From contig NZ_CP015623.1 of assembly GCF_001643015.1 (NCBI RefSeq), forward strand, positions 62,001 to 126,000: a DNA stretch of 64,000 bases, in the 5' to 3' direction. Position 1 is the stretch's first letter; each line of letters begins with the position of its first letter. Positions 38,093 through 47,470 of the stretch are shown one piece after another. The notes below the pieces were generated by a model. That model had not been told where the DNA came from, did not search any database, and saw only the letters and a list, made by a program, of their open reading frames with translations. Both the position numbers and the translations under genes were made by a program. This DNA is from Corynebacterium crudilactis (lineage in GTDB: Bacteria > Actinomycetota > Actinomycetes > Mycobacteriales > Mycobacteriaceae).

Positions 38093-41000
38093 ATGTCCGT
38101 TGACCTGCTTGAATGCCCACCCAAGGACGATGTGCCGGACGCGCAGACTTCGGATGTGGCCTCAAAGCGTTTTCAAAGGCTGTGGAGGTGGTTCATCTCG
38201 CCCACAGTGCAAACCAAAATCGTGACCTGGGGTGCGATAGCACTTAGTTTGGGGCTGGTAAGAGCCGCATCCAGCACCGCCGTGGTTGTTATTGTGAGCG
38301 CTATTTGTGCCACGGTGTGGCTGTTGGGGAAGTGGGCTAAGAAGCATCCACAGGCTGCAGGAACGATCTTTCCCGTGGGGCTGATGATCGCGGTAGCCAC
38401 GATGGCTTCTTTGGTGATGGCACCGGTATATATCGCAGATGGTGCGGTGGAGTTGGCTGCAGGGTTTGTCCTGGCACCGATTGTTGTTGCGGTGGCCACG
38501 TGGTTGTTTCCCTCCTATGGGACGCATCGTGGATGGACGACGTTTCTTGCACTGATCCCGGCGTGGGTTGGGTTCGCCGCGACTGTTACCCACCCCGGCT
38601 TGGTGAGTGTTGCTGCCTGCGTGTCCACGGTCGGTGGTGTTCTTGTTGCTTGGGTGCGTAGTCGCCTGGGGAAGAGAACCACTGGTGTTGTTTCAACACC
38701 GCGGACTCGCCGTAAGCGGATTGTTCGCGGCGTGGCCATGGCTGGTGTTGTGGTGACCATGGTGACGATGGGTTCGTTGGCTGCGGGGCCGAAAGCGGAG
38801 GCTGGTTGGTTTTCCAACATTGGTGACAAGATGTTGTGTGGCATTGTTGCACCGTCGTTAGGGTCTGAGCCAGTGGGTACTGGCCCTGAACAAGTCATTG
38901 CGTCCTACAACAACACTGGGTTGGGAGCTACAGATGGCTCAGAAGCCCCGTACCTTGATCGGGAACTGGACTTCAATTCCACGAATCTAGATGCTTACAC
39001 ATTGTATGAAATTGCTGGTCTGCGAGGAATTTCTTATGTGAACTGGGTGAAAGACGACGCTGGCGAAAATACTGGCTGTGCTTTCACCCCCTGGATTTCC
39101 ATCATGGCTGGAAATGCGCTCAACATGATTGCCCATTTTGGCCTACAGATCACTATCTTTCTCATGGAATTTTCCCAGGTTAAAGACCCTTTCCGATTCC
39201 TGTATGAGCCGTTAAGCCCAATTGTTGGCAACATTGTCCTTATATCGCTGGCGTTCATGGGCATCGCATTCATTATCGGCATCATCATCGGCCTGTACCG
39301 CCTTGTGCGGAGAGGATCTTTGGCACAAGCACTGCAGGGTGCTTCTGGTGCCACCATTGCAGCGATGATTTGCGCGTTGTTCTACGGCGGTGTGGGCGCG
39401 GGCGCAATCTGGGAAGCTCCGAAGGGAAGCGGTTTCTACACCCTCATGTCCACCCTGGATGAATACGCTGCAACGTTGAGCGCAGAGATTTCTAGCAGTC
39501 TTCTCAGTTATGTTCCACAGGCTGATAGCGGAATGTGCAACTACCCAACTGGTGGTGACAACACGAGTTTGCGTTATGCGAGCTGTATTCTTGCCGAATC
39601 AATGGCCTACTATCCGTGGGCGCTTGGCCAGTTTGGCCCTGCAGGCGCGGATGTTATTACACCAGTCAACGATCCGAACTTGAAACCAACCGAGGGTGGG
39701 AACGTAGCGGATAAAAACGAGCTGGGGTTGCCGTGCTACAACAATTACCAAGGATGCGGTGACATTCGTAGCTACTTGATCGCCCAGGTGGGTGGCCCAA
39801 GTGCTGACATTCAGGCTTGTTTGCGTGAATCAAATTATGACGAGGAAGCCAACGATGTAGACAATTTTGATGCGCTAACTAGCTGTGAGCCGTACCATGC
39901 GGTTGCTAACGATCTGACGCTTCGTGGCACCAGCGACAGCGATTTGATGCTGTCCTCCTACCGAGGCTCAGGTGGATCAAGTGCTCATGCCACCCAGGCA
40001 TTTGTGTCACTCCTATCAATCTTCACCGTGGGACTAGCAATTGCAGCGGTGTCAGCTGCAGCAACATACTGGCATGGACGACTGCTTATGCTGTTTTTCC
40101 TCGGCCCATTCCGCTTGCTGGGGGCAGCGTTCACATCGGTTGAAAAGTCTTTCCAGTGGGTTATGTCGGTGATGCAAACAGCTATTGTTCGAGTTTGCTA
40201 CTCAGTGGCCGTGGCGTTGATGATTGTCATCGTGGCCACTGTTGCTGCAAGTCCTTTGAATGCGGGAATTCAGCTTCTCATTAATGTCGTTCTCATTGGA
40301 TCCATTTTGAAGGGCATCCGAGCCATCGACCAGTACACATCAGTTGGAACAGATGGTGGTGGCGATTCCTCGCAGGTAACCAGCAAGGCGAATGTGATCT
40401 CAGGTTCAGCGATTGGCACAGCAGCTGGAAACCTTGCCACAGGCGCAATAAAGGGTGGCGCTGCGGGAACAGGTCGTGTTGTTGGTGGAGCCGCGAAGAA
40501 GACCGGCACTGGTGCCCTGGCCGTTGGTGGCGCGGGTGTGGCTGCAGCGGGATTTGCAACACGACCACTGCAAAACGCTAATGAGCGTAGGCGTGGTCGT
40601 GCGGATTCCCGGAGGGAACAGAAGGCCATGGAGGCTGAAGGAAAGCAACAGAAGACGACGACTGAGACATCTTCTGACACACCTACCAAAACGCCTAGCC
40701 GTGTCAGAACGACTGTCACCAATGCTGGTGCTGCAGTGGGCCGTTCCTTTAAACGTCCAGATGGTGTTCAGCGTGAACGTGCACACTCCGAACAAGACAT
40801 CTACCAGCAGGAAGTTAAAAAGGAGAACGGCATTCGCAAAGAGCAGGGAAGAGACATTCTTACCCCTCGTGAGCGTTTCAAAATCCGCAGAAATCTTGGT
40901 TCCCTCAATGATGTAGATCTGCATAGCAAGTATGAAAGCGCCGATCAGCGAGCTTCACGTCTAGCGGAAACCGTTAAGAAGAGGGAGGCCGCTGCACAGG

Positions 41001-41098
41001 GTGACAAGGAGCGCGCCAACAAGCGAAACCCTGATCAGAAGCCAGCGCGGAAACCAGCACGAAAGCCTGTGCGCAAACCCACCGAGAAGAAAGACTAG
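38093..41098 (+). CDS. VirB6/TrbL-like polytopic transfer protein
   Basis: ATG 38093 follows AGAGGTG; 1001 residues. An N-terminal bundle of ~5 helices (~45-230) precedes a Cys-containing extracellular stretch, then the VirB6-like core: helices at ~340-360, ~385-405 (VLISLAFMGIAFIIGIIIGL), ~415-440 and four more at ~640-750 (FVSLLSIFTVGLAIAAVSAA; LMIVIVATVAA). The C-terminal ~250 residues are basic and disordered (GAKKTGTGALAVGG, RKPARKPARKP). VirB6-type proteins line the inner-membrane channel. The extra N-terminal bundle is unusual in length. Confidence 0.78.
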   Translation: MSVDLLECPPKDDVPDAQTSDVASKRFQRLWRWFISPTVQTKIVTWGAIALSLGLVRAASSTAVVVIVSAICATVWLLGKWAKKHPQAAGTIFPVGLMIAVATMASLVMAPVYIADGAVELAAGFVLAPIVVAVATWLFPSYGTHRGWTTFLALIPAWVGFAATVTHPGLVSVAACVSTVGGVLVAWVRSRLGKRTTGVVSTPRTRRKRIVRGVAMAGVVVTMVTMGSLAAGPKAEAGWFSNIGDKMLCGIVAPSLGSEPVGTGPEQVIASYNNTGLGATDGSEAPYLDRELDFNSTNLDAYTLYEIAGLRGISYVNWVKDDAGENTGCAFTPWISIMAGNALNMIAHFGLQITIFLMEFSQVKDPFRFLYEPLSPIVGNIVLISLAFMGIAFIIGIIIGLYRLVRRGSLAQALQGASGATIAAMICALFYGGVGAGAIWEAPKGSGFYTLMSTLDEYAATLSAEISSSLLSYVPQADSGMCNYPTGGDNTSLRYASCILAESMAYYPWALGQFGPAGADVITPVNDPNLKPTEGGNVADKNELGLPCYNNYQGCGDIRSYLIAQVGGPSADIQACLRESNYDEEANDVDNFDALTSCEPYHAVANDLTLRGTSDSDLMLSSYRGSGGSSAHATQAFVSLLSIFTVGLAIAAVSAAATYWHGRLLMLFFLGPFRLLGAAFTSVEKSFQWVMSVMQTAIVRVCYSVAVALMIVIVATVAASPLNAGIQLLINVVLIGSILKGIRAIDQYTSVGTDGGGDSSQVTSKANVISGSAIGTAAGNLATGAIKGGAAGTGRVVGGAAKKTGTGALAVGGAGVAAAGFATRPLQNANERRRGRADSRREQKAMEAEGKQQKTTTETSSDTPTKTPSRVRTTVTNAGAAVGRSFKRPDGVQRERAHSEQDIYQQEVKKENGIRKEQGRDILTPRERFKIRRNLGSLNDVDLHSKYESADQRASRLAETVKKREAAAQGDKERANKRNPDQKPARKPARKPVRKPTEKKD

Positions 41099-41101
41099 GC
41101 C

Positions 41102-41614
41102 ATGACCGATAGCGAGAAAATCCCCACCGTAGATTTGGGGCGCATAGCACCAGAGCCAACCCAGCCGTCTGGCATGGTTGAACCCACCAATGATGTTGTT
41201 GACGTGGAGACAACCCCAGAGGTTGGCAACTTCGTGGAGCAGGACGGCCCTGATTGGGTGGTCTACACCGATCAGTTGTACGTGGAGGTGGATGAAGAGG
41301 ACTCCACCAATGTGCAGATCACGATGGTGGCCACCACCCCAGATGAAGTGGGTGAGGTGAGCATGGTGTTAACGCCGGAGGCATTGAGGGAGCTACGCAA
41401 AGAACTCAACAACGCGGTTACACGCCAAGCAGATGATGAACGCCTTCGCCGTAGGGAAGAATCCACGCGGTGGCAGCGTATGGGGCAAACAATAGTTGAT
41501 CCTGGTGGTATTCGCTCCCGCTTGGAGGGTGTGGGTGAGATGACAGCGCTATATATTTTCTTGGCGTTTATCGCGGTGACAACCATTTTCATTCTTGTGG
41601 GGAAGCTGGTGTGA
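41102..41614 (+). CDS. Acidic protein with C-terminal membrane anchor
   Basis: ATG 41102 is 3 bases after the VirB6-like stop. The 170-residue protein has an acidic N-terminus (YVEVDEEDSTNVQITMVATT), a basic helix (ALRELRKELNNAVTRQADDE) and one C-terminal helix (ALYIFLAFIAVTTIFILVGK). A tail-anchored protein in the transfer operon; family not recognised. Its stop overlaps the next start. Confidence 0.7.
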   Translation: MTDSEKIPTVDLGRIAPEPTQPSGMVEPTNDVVDVETTPEVGNFVEQDGPDWVVYTDQLYVEVDEEDSTNVQITMVATTPDEVGEVSMVLTPEALRELRKELNNAVTRQADDERLRRREESTRWQRMGQTIVDPGGIRSRLEGVGEMTALYIFLAFIAVTTIFILVGKLV

Positions 41615-41898
41615 TGGCCGTCGAGAAAATTCGCGGGCGTCTAACCAGAATCCGCCCCATCACACGCCTGGTCTTCGCAGGATACATACTGGCAGCGACA
41701 TTGTTGGCTCCTGTTGAAGGGTGGGTGGCAGCGGTGGTTAATGTGGGGCAATCAGTGCTGTGTGGCTACCTCGCTTTTGAAAGCGGACGACAAATCTATC
41801 TCCGATTTGGCTGGTGGTTGGCGATTCTGTTTTCGCTTTTCGTTGTCGCTGTGTGGGTGCTGATTAAAGGAATCTGGCTGGTTCCAGATGTGATTTAA
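41614..41898 (+). CDS. Small membrane protein of the transfer operon
   Basis: ATG 41614 overlaps the previous stop (TGATG), giving 94 residues; an in-frame GTG directly before is possible. Three hydrophobic helices (ITRLVFAGYILAATLLAPV; AAVVNVGQSVLCGYLAF; WLAILFSLFVVAVWVLIKGI). No family recognised. Confidence 0.68.
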   Translation: MAVEKIRGRLTRIRPITRLVFAGYILAATLLAPVEGWVAAVVNVGQSVLCGYLAFESGRQIYLRFGWWLAILFSLFVVAVWVLIKGIWLVPDVI

Positions 41899-41905
41899 CA
41901 AGTTC

Positions 41906-41927
41906 GTGCACACGGCCTTGCGATACT
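41906..41927 (+). promoter_or_regulatory. Promoter of the lipoprotein/hydrolase operon
   Basis: GTGCACAC (41906-41913) with GATACT (41922-41927) at the standard distance. Confidence 0.6.
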
Positions 41928-41963
41928 TCCCCAAACGATTTAAAAAGTTCGAGGGAGCATCGC

Positions 41964-42602
41964 ATGGCCGCACGGGTTGGAACGAAAATTTGGGTAACGC
42001 TGTTGGGGGCAGCGCTACTTGTGGCTGGATGCTCACGAAGTGAGGAACCTGAACCGGGGGAAACAACATCGGCGGCGTCGCAGTCTTCGACTTCTGCCAC
42101 GTCTACGACCAGTACTGGCCCCGCACCAATGCCCACGGTTCGGATGGCGCCAGAAATCCCAGAAGAACTAGGCGAAGACGCTGCAGGGGCTACGGCACAG
42201 ACTTTCCTTGAGATGTGGGTGCAGTTTTCCCCCTCCAATTTTGACCCCAAGCAGGCGTGGTTTGATTCGTGGGATTCGTGGGCTACCGCAGATTTTCGTC
42301 GTGACATGAGGATTTCCGCTGATTCCATGTGGTCATGGACGTGGAATCAGTCTGTGAAGACGTGCTGTGTGGAGTTTCCCACCCCTGTTGAAGTCAACGT
42401 CGATGGGGATAAGGCGGTGGCCAAAGTAACGCTCACACGGTGGGTTTTGCCGTTGTTTGCAACAGCTGCAGACATCGAAGCCAATGTGACTGAGCCGGAG
42501 GAAAAAACCTACATCGTCACGTTGGAAGGTGGCAGTGGCCAGTTCTTGGTTTCCGATGTTCGTGAAGCCGGTCGGGATGACGCCCTACCGGAGGTTAACT
42601 AA
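41964..42602 (+). CDS. Transfer-operon lipoprotein 1
   Basis: ATG 41964 follows CGAGGGAG. The signal peptide ends in the lipobox LVAGC (Cys ~23). A Ser/Thr-rich linker (~28-55) leads to a ~140-residue domain with an NTF2-like look (TAQTFLEMWVQFSPSNFDPK ... VKTCCVEF ... WVLPLFATAADIE). It is likely an extracellular channel component anchored in the membrane. The next gene starts directly after its stop. Confidence 0.75.
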   Translation: MAARVGTKIWVTLLGAALLVAGCSRSEEPEPGETTSAASQSSTSATSTTSTGPAPMPTVRMAPEIPEELGEDAAGATAQTFLEMWVQFSPSNFDPKQAWFDSWDSWATADFRRDMRISADSMWSWTWNQSVKTCCVEFPTPVEVNVDGDKAVAKVTLTRWVLPLFATAADIEANVTEPEEKTYIVTLEGGSGQFLVSDVREAGRDDALPEVN

Positions 42603-45500
42603 ATGGGTGATCGCACACAACAACGCTCGCCCCGTAAAGATCCGCTTGCTGAAAATGCCAAGAAAATAGCCATTGGGCTGGTAAAAAAGAAGATTCTTAT
42701 TGCCAGCATCCCAACTGTTGCTGTCATCGTCGTTGTCGCACTGGTGGCTTTTCTCCTGGTCGTTTTGGTCGGTGTGCTTGCTGGCCTTAAAGGCGCAAAC
42801 GACATGGTTTTCGAAAACGGTAGTTGCGTTGACGTTGGTACGGCGACGCCACGTGTGGTTGCAAGCGCTGGAACAGGTGGAGCAACACCATCAACTGGTG
42901 GTGCCACCGCTGGTCAAGGCCCGTTGGGTATGCCGGTGGATGAAGCACAATCAGATATTTCCTCTGGCTTTGGCCCACGGTGGGGAACACTGCATGATGG
43001 TGTGGACTTTGTTGGTGTTGCTGGTGCTGAAACCTACGGAGCACCGATTTACTCGGTTGCTGATGGTGTGGTCACTGCAGCTGGCCCCGCAGATGGCTAC
43101 GGAAACTGGATTCGCATCATGCACAACGTCGATGGTGAACAGGTGGAAAGCCTTTATGGCCACATGGAGGACGGCAACGTCTTTGTCTCAACAGGTGACA
43201 CCGTAAAAGGTGGCCAACACATCGGAAACATTGGAAATGCCGGTACATCCACGGGTGCTCACCTGCACTTTGGTGTGTATCCAGGTGGGTGGGGTATTGG
43301 TGGCGGTGTAGATCCTGTGCCGTGGCTAAACTCTGGAAAATTCGCAGCCGCAACCAGCGCAGCTGATGCCACAGATGACTCCACGGTGTCCACCAATGCC
43401 GCAAGCATCAACGCCGGTGACATGGGGCAGATCGCCCTCGCAGCTGATGTCATCACCACTGCACAATCCGGTGGTGGCACTGTCACCGCAGCTGATTGGG
43501 AAAAACTGGCGCAGTGCGAATCAGGTGGAAACTGGGCGATTGATACCGGCAACGGATTCTCAGGTGGTCTGCAGTTCACCGATCAAACCTGGGCAGCGTT
43601 CGGCGGAACCGAGTTCGCGCCGAAAGCCTCCCAAGCAGGCCGTGAAGAACAAATGGAAGTCGCCAACCGCGTACTACGCGAACAAGGCTGGGGTGCGTGG
43701 CCAGCATGTACCCAGAAATTGAGTGAACTACAAAGCCTCCAACCAGCACCGGAAGGAACCTTCCTGCAAGTCCCCAACACTTCCGGAACTAGCACCGGCG
43801 CAGGCCAGTCTCTACCTGGCTTTGACGGCGGAAACGAACAGGGTCTACAGGTCGAGTCGGTGCGAATCTTGCGCAACGTCCACAACCAATTCCCCGAAAT
43901 CACCACCATTGGTGGCTGGCGTCCCAACGATCCCTACCCGGATCACCCTTCGGGTCGTGCAGTCGATGTCATGATCGACAACTACAGCACCCCAGAGGGA
44001 GCCGCTGTAGGTGACGCCGTGGCACGATTCCTGCAGGAAAACGCTGCAGAATTTGGTATCGAGTACATGATTTGGAAGCAAGCGTCGTGGTATCAGGGCA
44101 ATCCGCTTGACCAGTGGCAGCCCATGGAGGATCGCGGAAGCGACACTCAAAACCACTACGACCACGTGCACGTTACAGTCACCGATGGTGGTGGTTACCC
44201 CACGGATGCGACTGTGTACGCCTCTGTGGGAGGCGCACGCAGTGTGGGCACCTCAACTACTACTGGCGGAACATCTACGGCAGCTGCAGCCGCCAATTCA
44301 GCTACCGCCAAATCCGACTTGCCAGGCTTGGCACCCTACACAGCCACCACGGAACAGTTGAGTATGCAGCTCAACGTCGAGCAACAATCCAACGTCAAGG
44401 GCATCATCTCTTCTGTGAAGGAATCACGCCTACCGGAGGAGCAACAGCCTCGTGCTGCAGTGCTGGCAGCGATGCTGGCAGGCCAACAATCCAACTTTGT
44501 GTCCCTATCTGGTCTTGATGATCCCAACAGGGTCGGTATCTTCGCGGAGGCCCCACGTCGCAGTAAGCCTCGTTCACGCCTTCTTGACCCCAAGATCGTT
44601 TCAGGTGACTTCTACCGCGCTTTGAAAGAGACTTACGGCGACGATGATTCTTGGCTCACCAAACCTGCAGCCGATGTTCTAGTTGAGGTTTATCCGGAGC
44701 GTAAATCCCTACAAGTAGAGCTGGCGAAGTGGGAATCCATTTCCACAGATTCTGTCGCCATTTTGTGGAACACACGGGGAGCTCAGAAAGGCGCGACCCT
44801 GCCCAGCGTGTTTGAAGACATCGAACCGTGCGCGGTCGGCGCTCACCCACGTTCAGGAACCGCATCACCAGGTGCCGCACTAGATGTCGGATCAGTACCC
44901 GCCGAGTACGTGAAATGGTTGGAAATTGGAGCCATGGAATGCGAGGCAATGACCGCGCCAGTGCTGGCAGCACAGTCCTATCACGAAGGTGGCTTCCAGG
45001 CGCACGAGTACCGCGACGTGGGCGGTGGCCAAATGGTTGGTGGACGCACCCAGTTCCTCGCTGAAACGTGGGCAGCCTACGGCTACGCAGTTGACGATCA
45101 GGGACAACCGACCGGCCCAGCCGGTGGTGGTGACCCCAACTCCGTTGCCGACGCAACGATGGCACAAGCCCGCTACAACTGCGCAAACGCCGACATAATC
45201 CAAGGCTGGATTGACGACGGTTCTGTCACCGGTGACATTACAGCGCTCACATTGGGAGCCTACCTCGCAGGCCCCGGAGCGATTCAGGGTGCGGGTGGTA
45301 TTGGTGCTGGTGTGGCGGATATTAATGGTTCTACGCCGAAGTCGTATTCGGATACGATTTTGGCGCTTGCTGAGTCGTATACGGATTTGGGTGCGAGTGT
45401 GAATGTGTCGGGTGGTGTCAGTGGTGGCGAGGATAAAGATGCAGATACAAGTGCAGGTTCAGACGTTGATGTTGATGTTGATGTAGGGGAGTCGGAGTGA
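42603..45500 (+). CDS. Multi-domain cell-wall hydrolase of the transfer apparatus (VirB1/TcpG-like)
   Basis: The 965-residue product has a membrane helix at ~35-60 and four modules. (1) M23 peptidase, ~115-240, with zinc motifs HDGVD (~130) and HLHF (~220). (2) Rpf-like transglycosylase, ~295-372, with catalytic Glu in CESGGNW (~305). (3) An ARB_07466-like domain, ~425-525, with HPSGRAVDV and YDHVHV. (4) A lysozyme-like SLT domain, ~770-930 (APVLAAQSYHEGGFQAHEYR). Such enzymes open peptidoglycan for the channel. Having both peptide- and glycan-cutting modules plus two more in one chain is uncommon. Confidence 0.88.
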   Translation: MGDRTQQRSPRKDPLAENAKKIAIGLVKKKILIASIPTVAVIVVVALVAFLLVVLVGVLAGLKGANDMVFENGSCVDVGTATPRVVASAGTGGATPSTGGATAGQGPLGMPVDEAQSDISSGFGPRWGTLHDGVDFVGVAGAETYGAPIYSVADGVVTAAGPADGYGNWIRIMHNVDGEQVESLYGHMEDGNVFVSTGDTVKGGQHIGNIGNAGTSTGAHLHFGVYPGGWGIGGGVDPVPWLNSGKFAAATSAADATDDSTVSTNAASINAGDMGQIALAADVITTAQSGGGTVTAADWEKLAQCESGGNWAIDTGNGFSGGLQFTDQTWAAFGGTEFAPKASQAGREEQMEVANRVLREQGWGAWPACTQKLSELQSLQPAPEGTFLQVPNTSGTSTGAGQSLPGFDGGNEQGLQVESVRILRNVHNQFPEITTIGGWRPNDPYPDHPSGRAVDVMIDNYSTPEGAAVGDAVARFLQENAAEFGIEYMIWKQASWYQGNPLDQWQPMEDRGSDTQNHYDHVHVTVTDGGGYPTDATVYASVGGARSVGTSTTTGGTSTAAAAANSATAKSDLPGLAPYTATTEQLSMQLNVEQQSNVKGIISSVKESRLPEEQQPRAAVLAAMLAGQQSNFVSLSGLDDPNRVGIFAEAPRRSKPRSRLLDPKIVSGDFYRALKETYGDDDSWLTKPAADVLVEVYPERKSLQVELAKWESISTDSVAILWNTRGAQKGATLPSVFEDIEPCAVGAHPRSGTASPGAALDVGSVPAEYVKWLEIGAMECEAMTAPVLAAQSYHEGGFQAHEYRDVGGGQMVGGRTQFLAETWAAYGYAVDDQGQPTGPAGGGDPNSVADATMAQARYNCANADIIQGWIDDGSVTGDITALTLGAYLAGPGAIQGAGGIGAGVADINGSTPKSYSDTILALAESYTDLGASVNVSGGVSGGEDKDADTSAGSDVDVDVDVGESE

Positions 45501-46117
45501 TGAAGGTTTTTTCAAGGATTGCTGTGGGTGTTGTGGTGGCTTCTGTGGTGTTGGTGGGGTGTTCTTCTGATGGGGAGGAGGTTCAGGAAACGCCGGTGGA
45601 GACGGTGGTGCCGTCAACGACTACGGAACGCCCGCAAGATAAGTACACCGATGTGGAGAGCTTGCCGAATGTGGAGAACACGTCGGTAAATAGGGCTGAT
45701 CCGACTGATGTTGCCTACAATTTCGTTCTCCTATCTACGACGTTTATTCCTGGTGATGTGTTTAATCCGCAGGCAGCGTCTGAGCGAGGTTTTCCACTGG
45801 CGACACAGCGTTATCAGCAAGATCATGCCCCGGTGGGTAATGAGGGCGTTGCGCGGATTAGGGGTTGGTGGAATCAGAAGACTTCTGATGATGATCCGGT
45901 GTTGGTGGTGGATTCTTTTGTGGAGGTGATGGTGAAACCCACCCCTGTTGGCCCAGAAGAAACCTCCGTTGTTCGCCACATTCGTTCCACCCAAACCCCT
46001 GTCACCGCTAGTGGCCGCAAACTGCCTGCGCGGGTGCAGGATGCGGAGTTGGTGGTGGTGAAAGTGGAGGATGGGTGGCTGGTGGATGAAGCGACCTATA
46101 CGGCGGTGGGTGGTTAA
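45500..46117 (+). CDS. Transfer-operon lipoprotein 2
   Basis: ATG 45500 overlaps the hydrolase stop by one base (TGATG). A signal peptide with lipobox VLVGC (Cys ~22) is followed by an acidic linker and a ~130-residue domain with strands (DPVLVVDSFVEVMVKPTPVG; AELVVVKVEDGWLVDEATYT). The ending resembles NTF2-like VirB8-family domains. Possibly a partner of lipoprotein 1. Confidence 0.72.
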   Translation: MKVFSRIAVGVVVASVVLVGCSSDGEEVQETPVETVVPSTTTERPQDKYTDVESLPNVENTSVNRADPTDVAYNFVLLSTTFIPGDVFNPQAASERGFPLATQRYQQDHAPVGNEGVARIRGWWNQKTSDDDPVLVVDSFVEVMVKPTPVGPEETSVVRHIRSTQTPVTASGRKLPARVQDAELVVVKVEDGWLVDEATYTAVGG

Positions 46118-46122
46118 GGCTC

Positions 46123-46152
46123 GGGCATTGGTGAACACTGGGGAGTTAGTGT
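46123..46152 (+). promoter_or_regulatory. Leaderless plasmid-type promoter
   Basis: GGGCAT (46123-46128), spacer with GTGAACAC, TAGTGT (46147-46152), then only 6 bases to the ATG at 46159. This fixes the position of the transcription start at the start codon and anchors the promoter consensus. Confidence 0.75.
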
Positions 46153-46158
46153 GCCTGT

Positions 46159-47418
46159 ATGACTACACCACGATTGTTAGACGCCACCCAGACTTCCTAT
46201 GACCGTTCTTTAAGCCTTCTTGAGAAGCTTCGGTGTGCCACCAAGCCACGCGCCATTCGTTTTCTTCCCAAGAAGTGGAAGTACGCTATTTTGGCTGCGA
46301 TGATAGTCCTTCCTGTGCTGGTCGGGTTCTTGACTTTCAACGTCCATGTATTACTGTTTGTACTTTTTGTCGCGTCATATTTAAGTGGAATTTTTCTAGC
46401 CAACGGTGAACCACTCTTCTATTCGGATCACCCCGTTCGAAAATTCGCAGTACATAGCTATCCCGCTGTGTGGTTGTCACCGATAGCTACAGGTGTTTCC
46501 ACTGGAATTCTGATGGCTGGCGGGTCTCCTGCAGTATTCTTGTCGCCTTTTATAGGTTTCACACTTGCGTGGTTGTGGCAGATTTCTCCATGGTTTGTCC
46601 CCATGGTTAAGCACGGTTGTGCATTAGCTGGCTGGAATTCCGCGTCGGCACTGTACACACGTGTCGTTAGGCATGACCATGAGGATCTGTCCTCACGCCT
46701 GCTCCTTTGCAACACCGATCCAGCTGCTTACAGTCAAGTGCGTTCAGAGGTGCAGAGCCAGTTGGAGTCTCTACAACCAGAGTGGGAAATCAACGACGGG
46801 CTGGGAGTATTCACCAACATCGTTGTTGGCCCAGGTGGTGTTGTCGCGGTTGCGGTCGCTGACCTGCAAGATCGTGAGGCTGTTGGAACAGGTGCCGTCT
46901 TTGATGAACAAAGCGATATTGATCTGTTGAAAGGATTCACCACTGTTCGTGAGATTTACGGCCACCTTGTTCATAACAGTGATACTTTTGAACTCGCCAA
47001 GACCCTCCCAAACAACACCATGGAGGAGCATGAATGGCGTGAAGCTTCCATCAGCAACATGCAGGTACAGCTAATGGTAAACGCGATGTTGGTGGATTCA
47101 GAGCTGGAATTAGCCCATGGCGAAAGCTTCGAAAGTTTGTTGCCGTCCATGGTTATTCACAGTGCTAACATCCTGGCGGAAAAGCTGGGTATGCCTGGAA
47201 CCCAGGCCCCAACGATCCTCATGGTCGCCCACGGCCTGAAAATAGATAGGAAATGGGGTCGAGTCAGCCTTCATGATTTGAACGGCTGTTGGGCGGGTTC
47301 TGTGATTGTGTGCCACCCAGATTACGTTGCTGAATGTCTTGAATCTTTGCCTGGCGTCTTCAACTCTTTTGAAGCTGTTCGTGGCGCACAGCACGCAACT
47401 GAGCTGTTGCTTCGCTAA
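46159..47418 (+). CDS. Membrane protein with degenerate NERD-like domain
   Basis: The 419-residue product is translated from a leaderless mRNA. Four hydrophobic helices occupy ~40-150 (YAILAAMIVLPVLVGFLTFN; LLFVLFVASYLSGIFLA; PIATGVSTGILMAGGSP). Residues ~200-240 (EWEINDGLGVFTNIVVGPGG, VVAVAVADLQ) resemble a NERD domain (xIDHVVVGPxGVxVIExK) without the usual catalytic Asp and Lys. The C-terminal ~150 residues are unrecognised. It follows the transfer genes and may be structural or regulatory. Confidence 0.65.
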   Translation: MTTPRLLDATQTSYDRSLSLLEKLRCATKPRAIRFLPKKWKYAILAAMIVLPVLVGFLTFNVHVLLFVLFVASYLSGIFLANGEPLFYSDHPVRKFAVHSYPAVWLSPIATGVSTGILMAGGSPAVFLSPFIGFTLAWLWQISPWFVPMVKHGCALAGWNSASALYTRVVRHDHEDLSSRLLLCNTDPAAYSQVRSEVQSQLESLQPEWEINDGLGVFTNIVVGPGGVVAVAVADLQDREAVGTGAVFDEQSDIDLLKGFTTVREIYGHLVHNSDTFELAKTLPNNTMEEHEWREASISNMQVQLMVNAMLVDSELELAHGESFESLLPSMVIHSANILAEKLGMPGTQAPTILMVAHGLKIDRKWGRVSLHDLNGCWAGSVIVCHPDYVAECLESLPGVFNSFEAVRGAQHATELLLR

Positions 47419-47431
47419 TTATCTTCCCAGA

Positions 47432-47470
47432 GTTAAACCCCCAAGACGATGATGGTCTTGGGGGTTTAAC
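47432..47470. terminator. Bidirectional terminator between convergent genes
   Basis: Perfect 16-bp arms GTTAAACCCCCAAGAC/GTCTTGGGGGTTTAAC with a 7-base loop separate the genes ending at 47418 (plus) and 47471 (minus). Confidence 0.9.
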
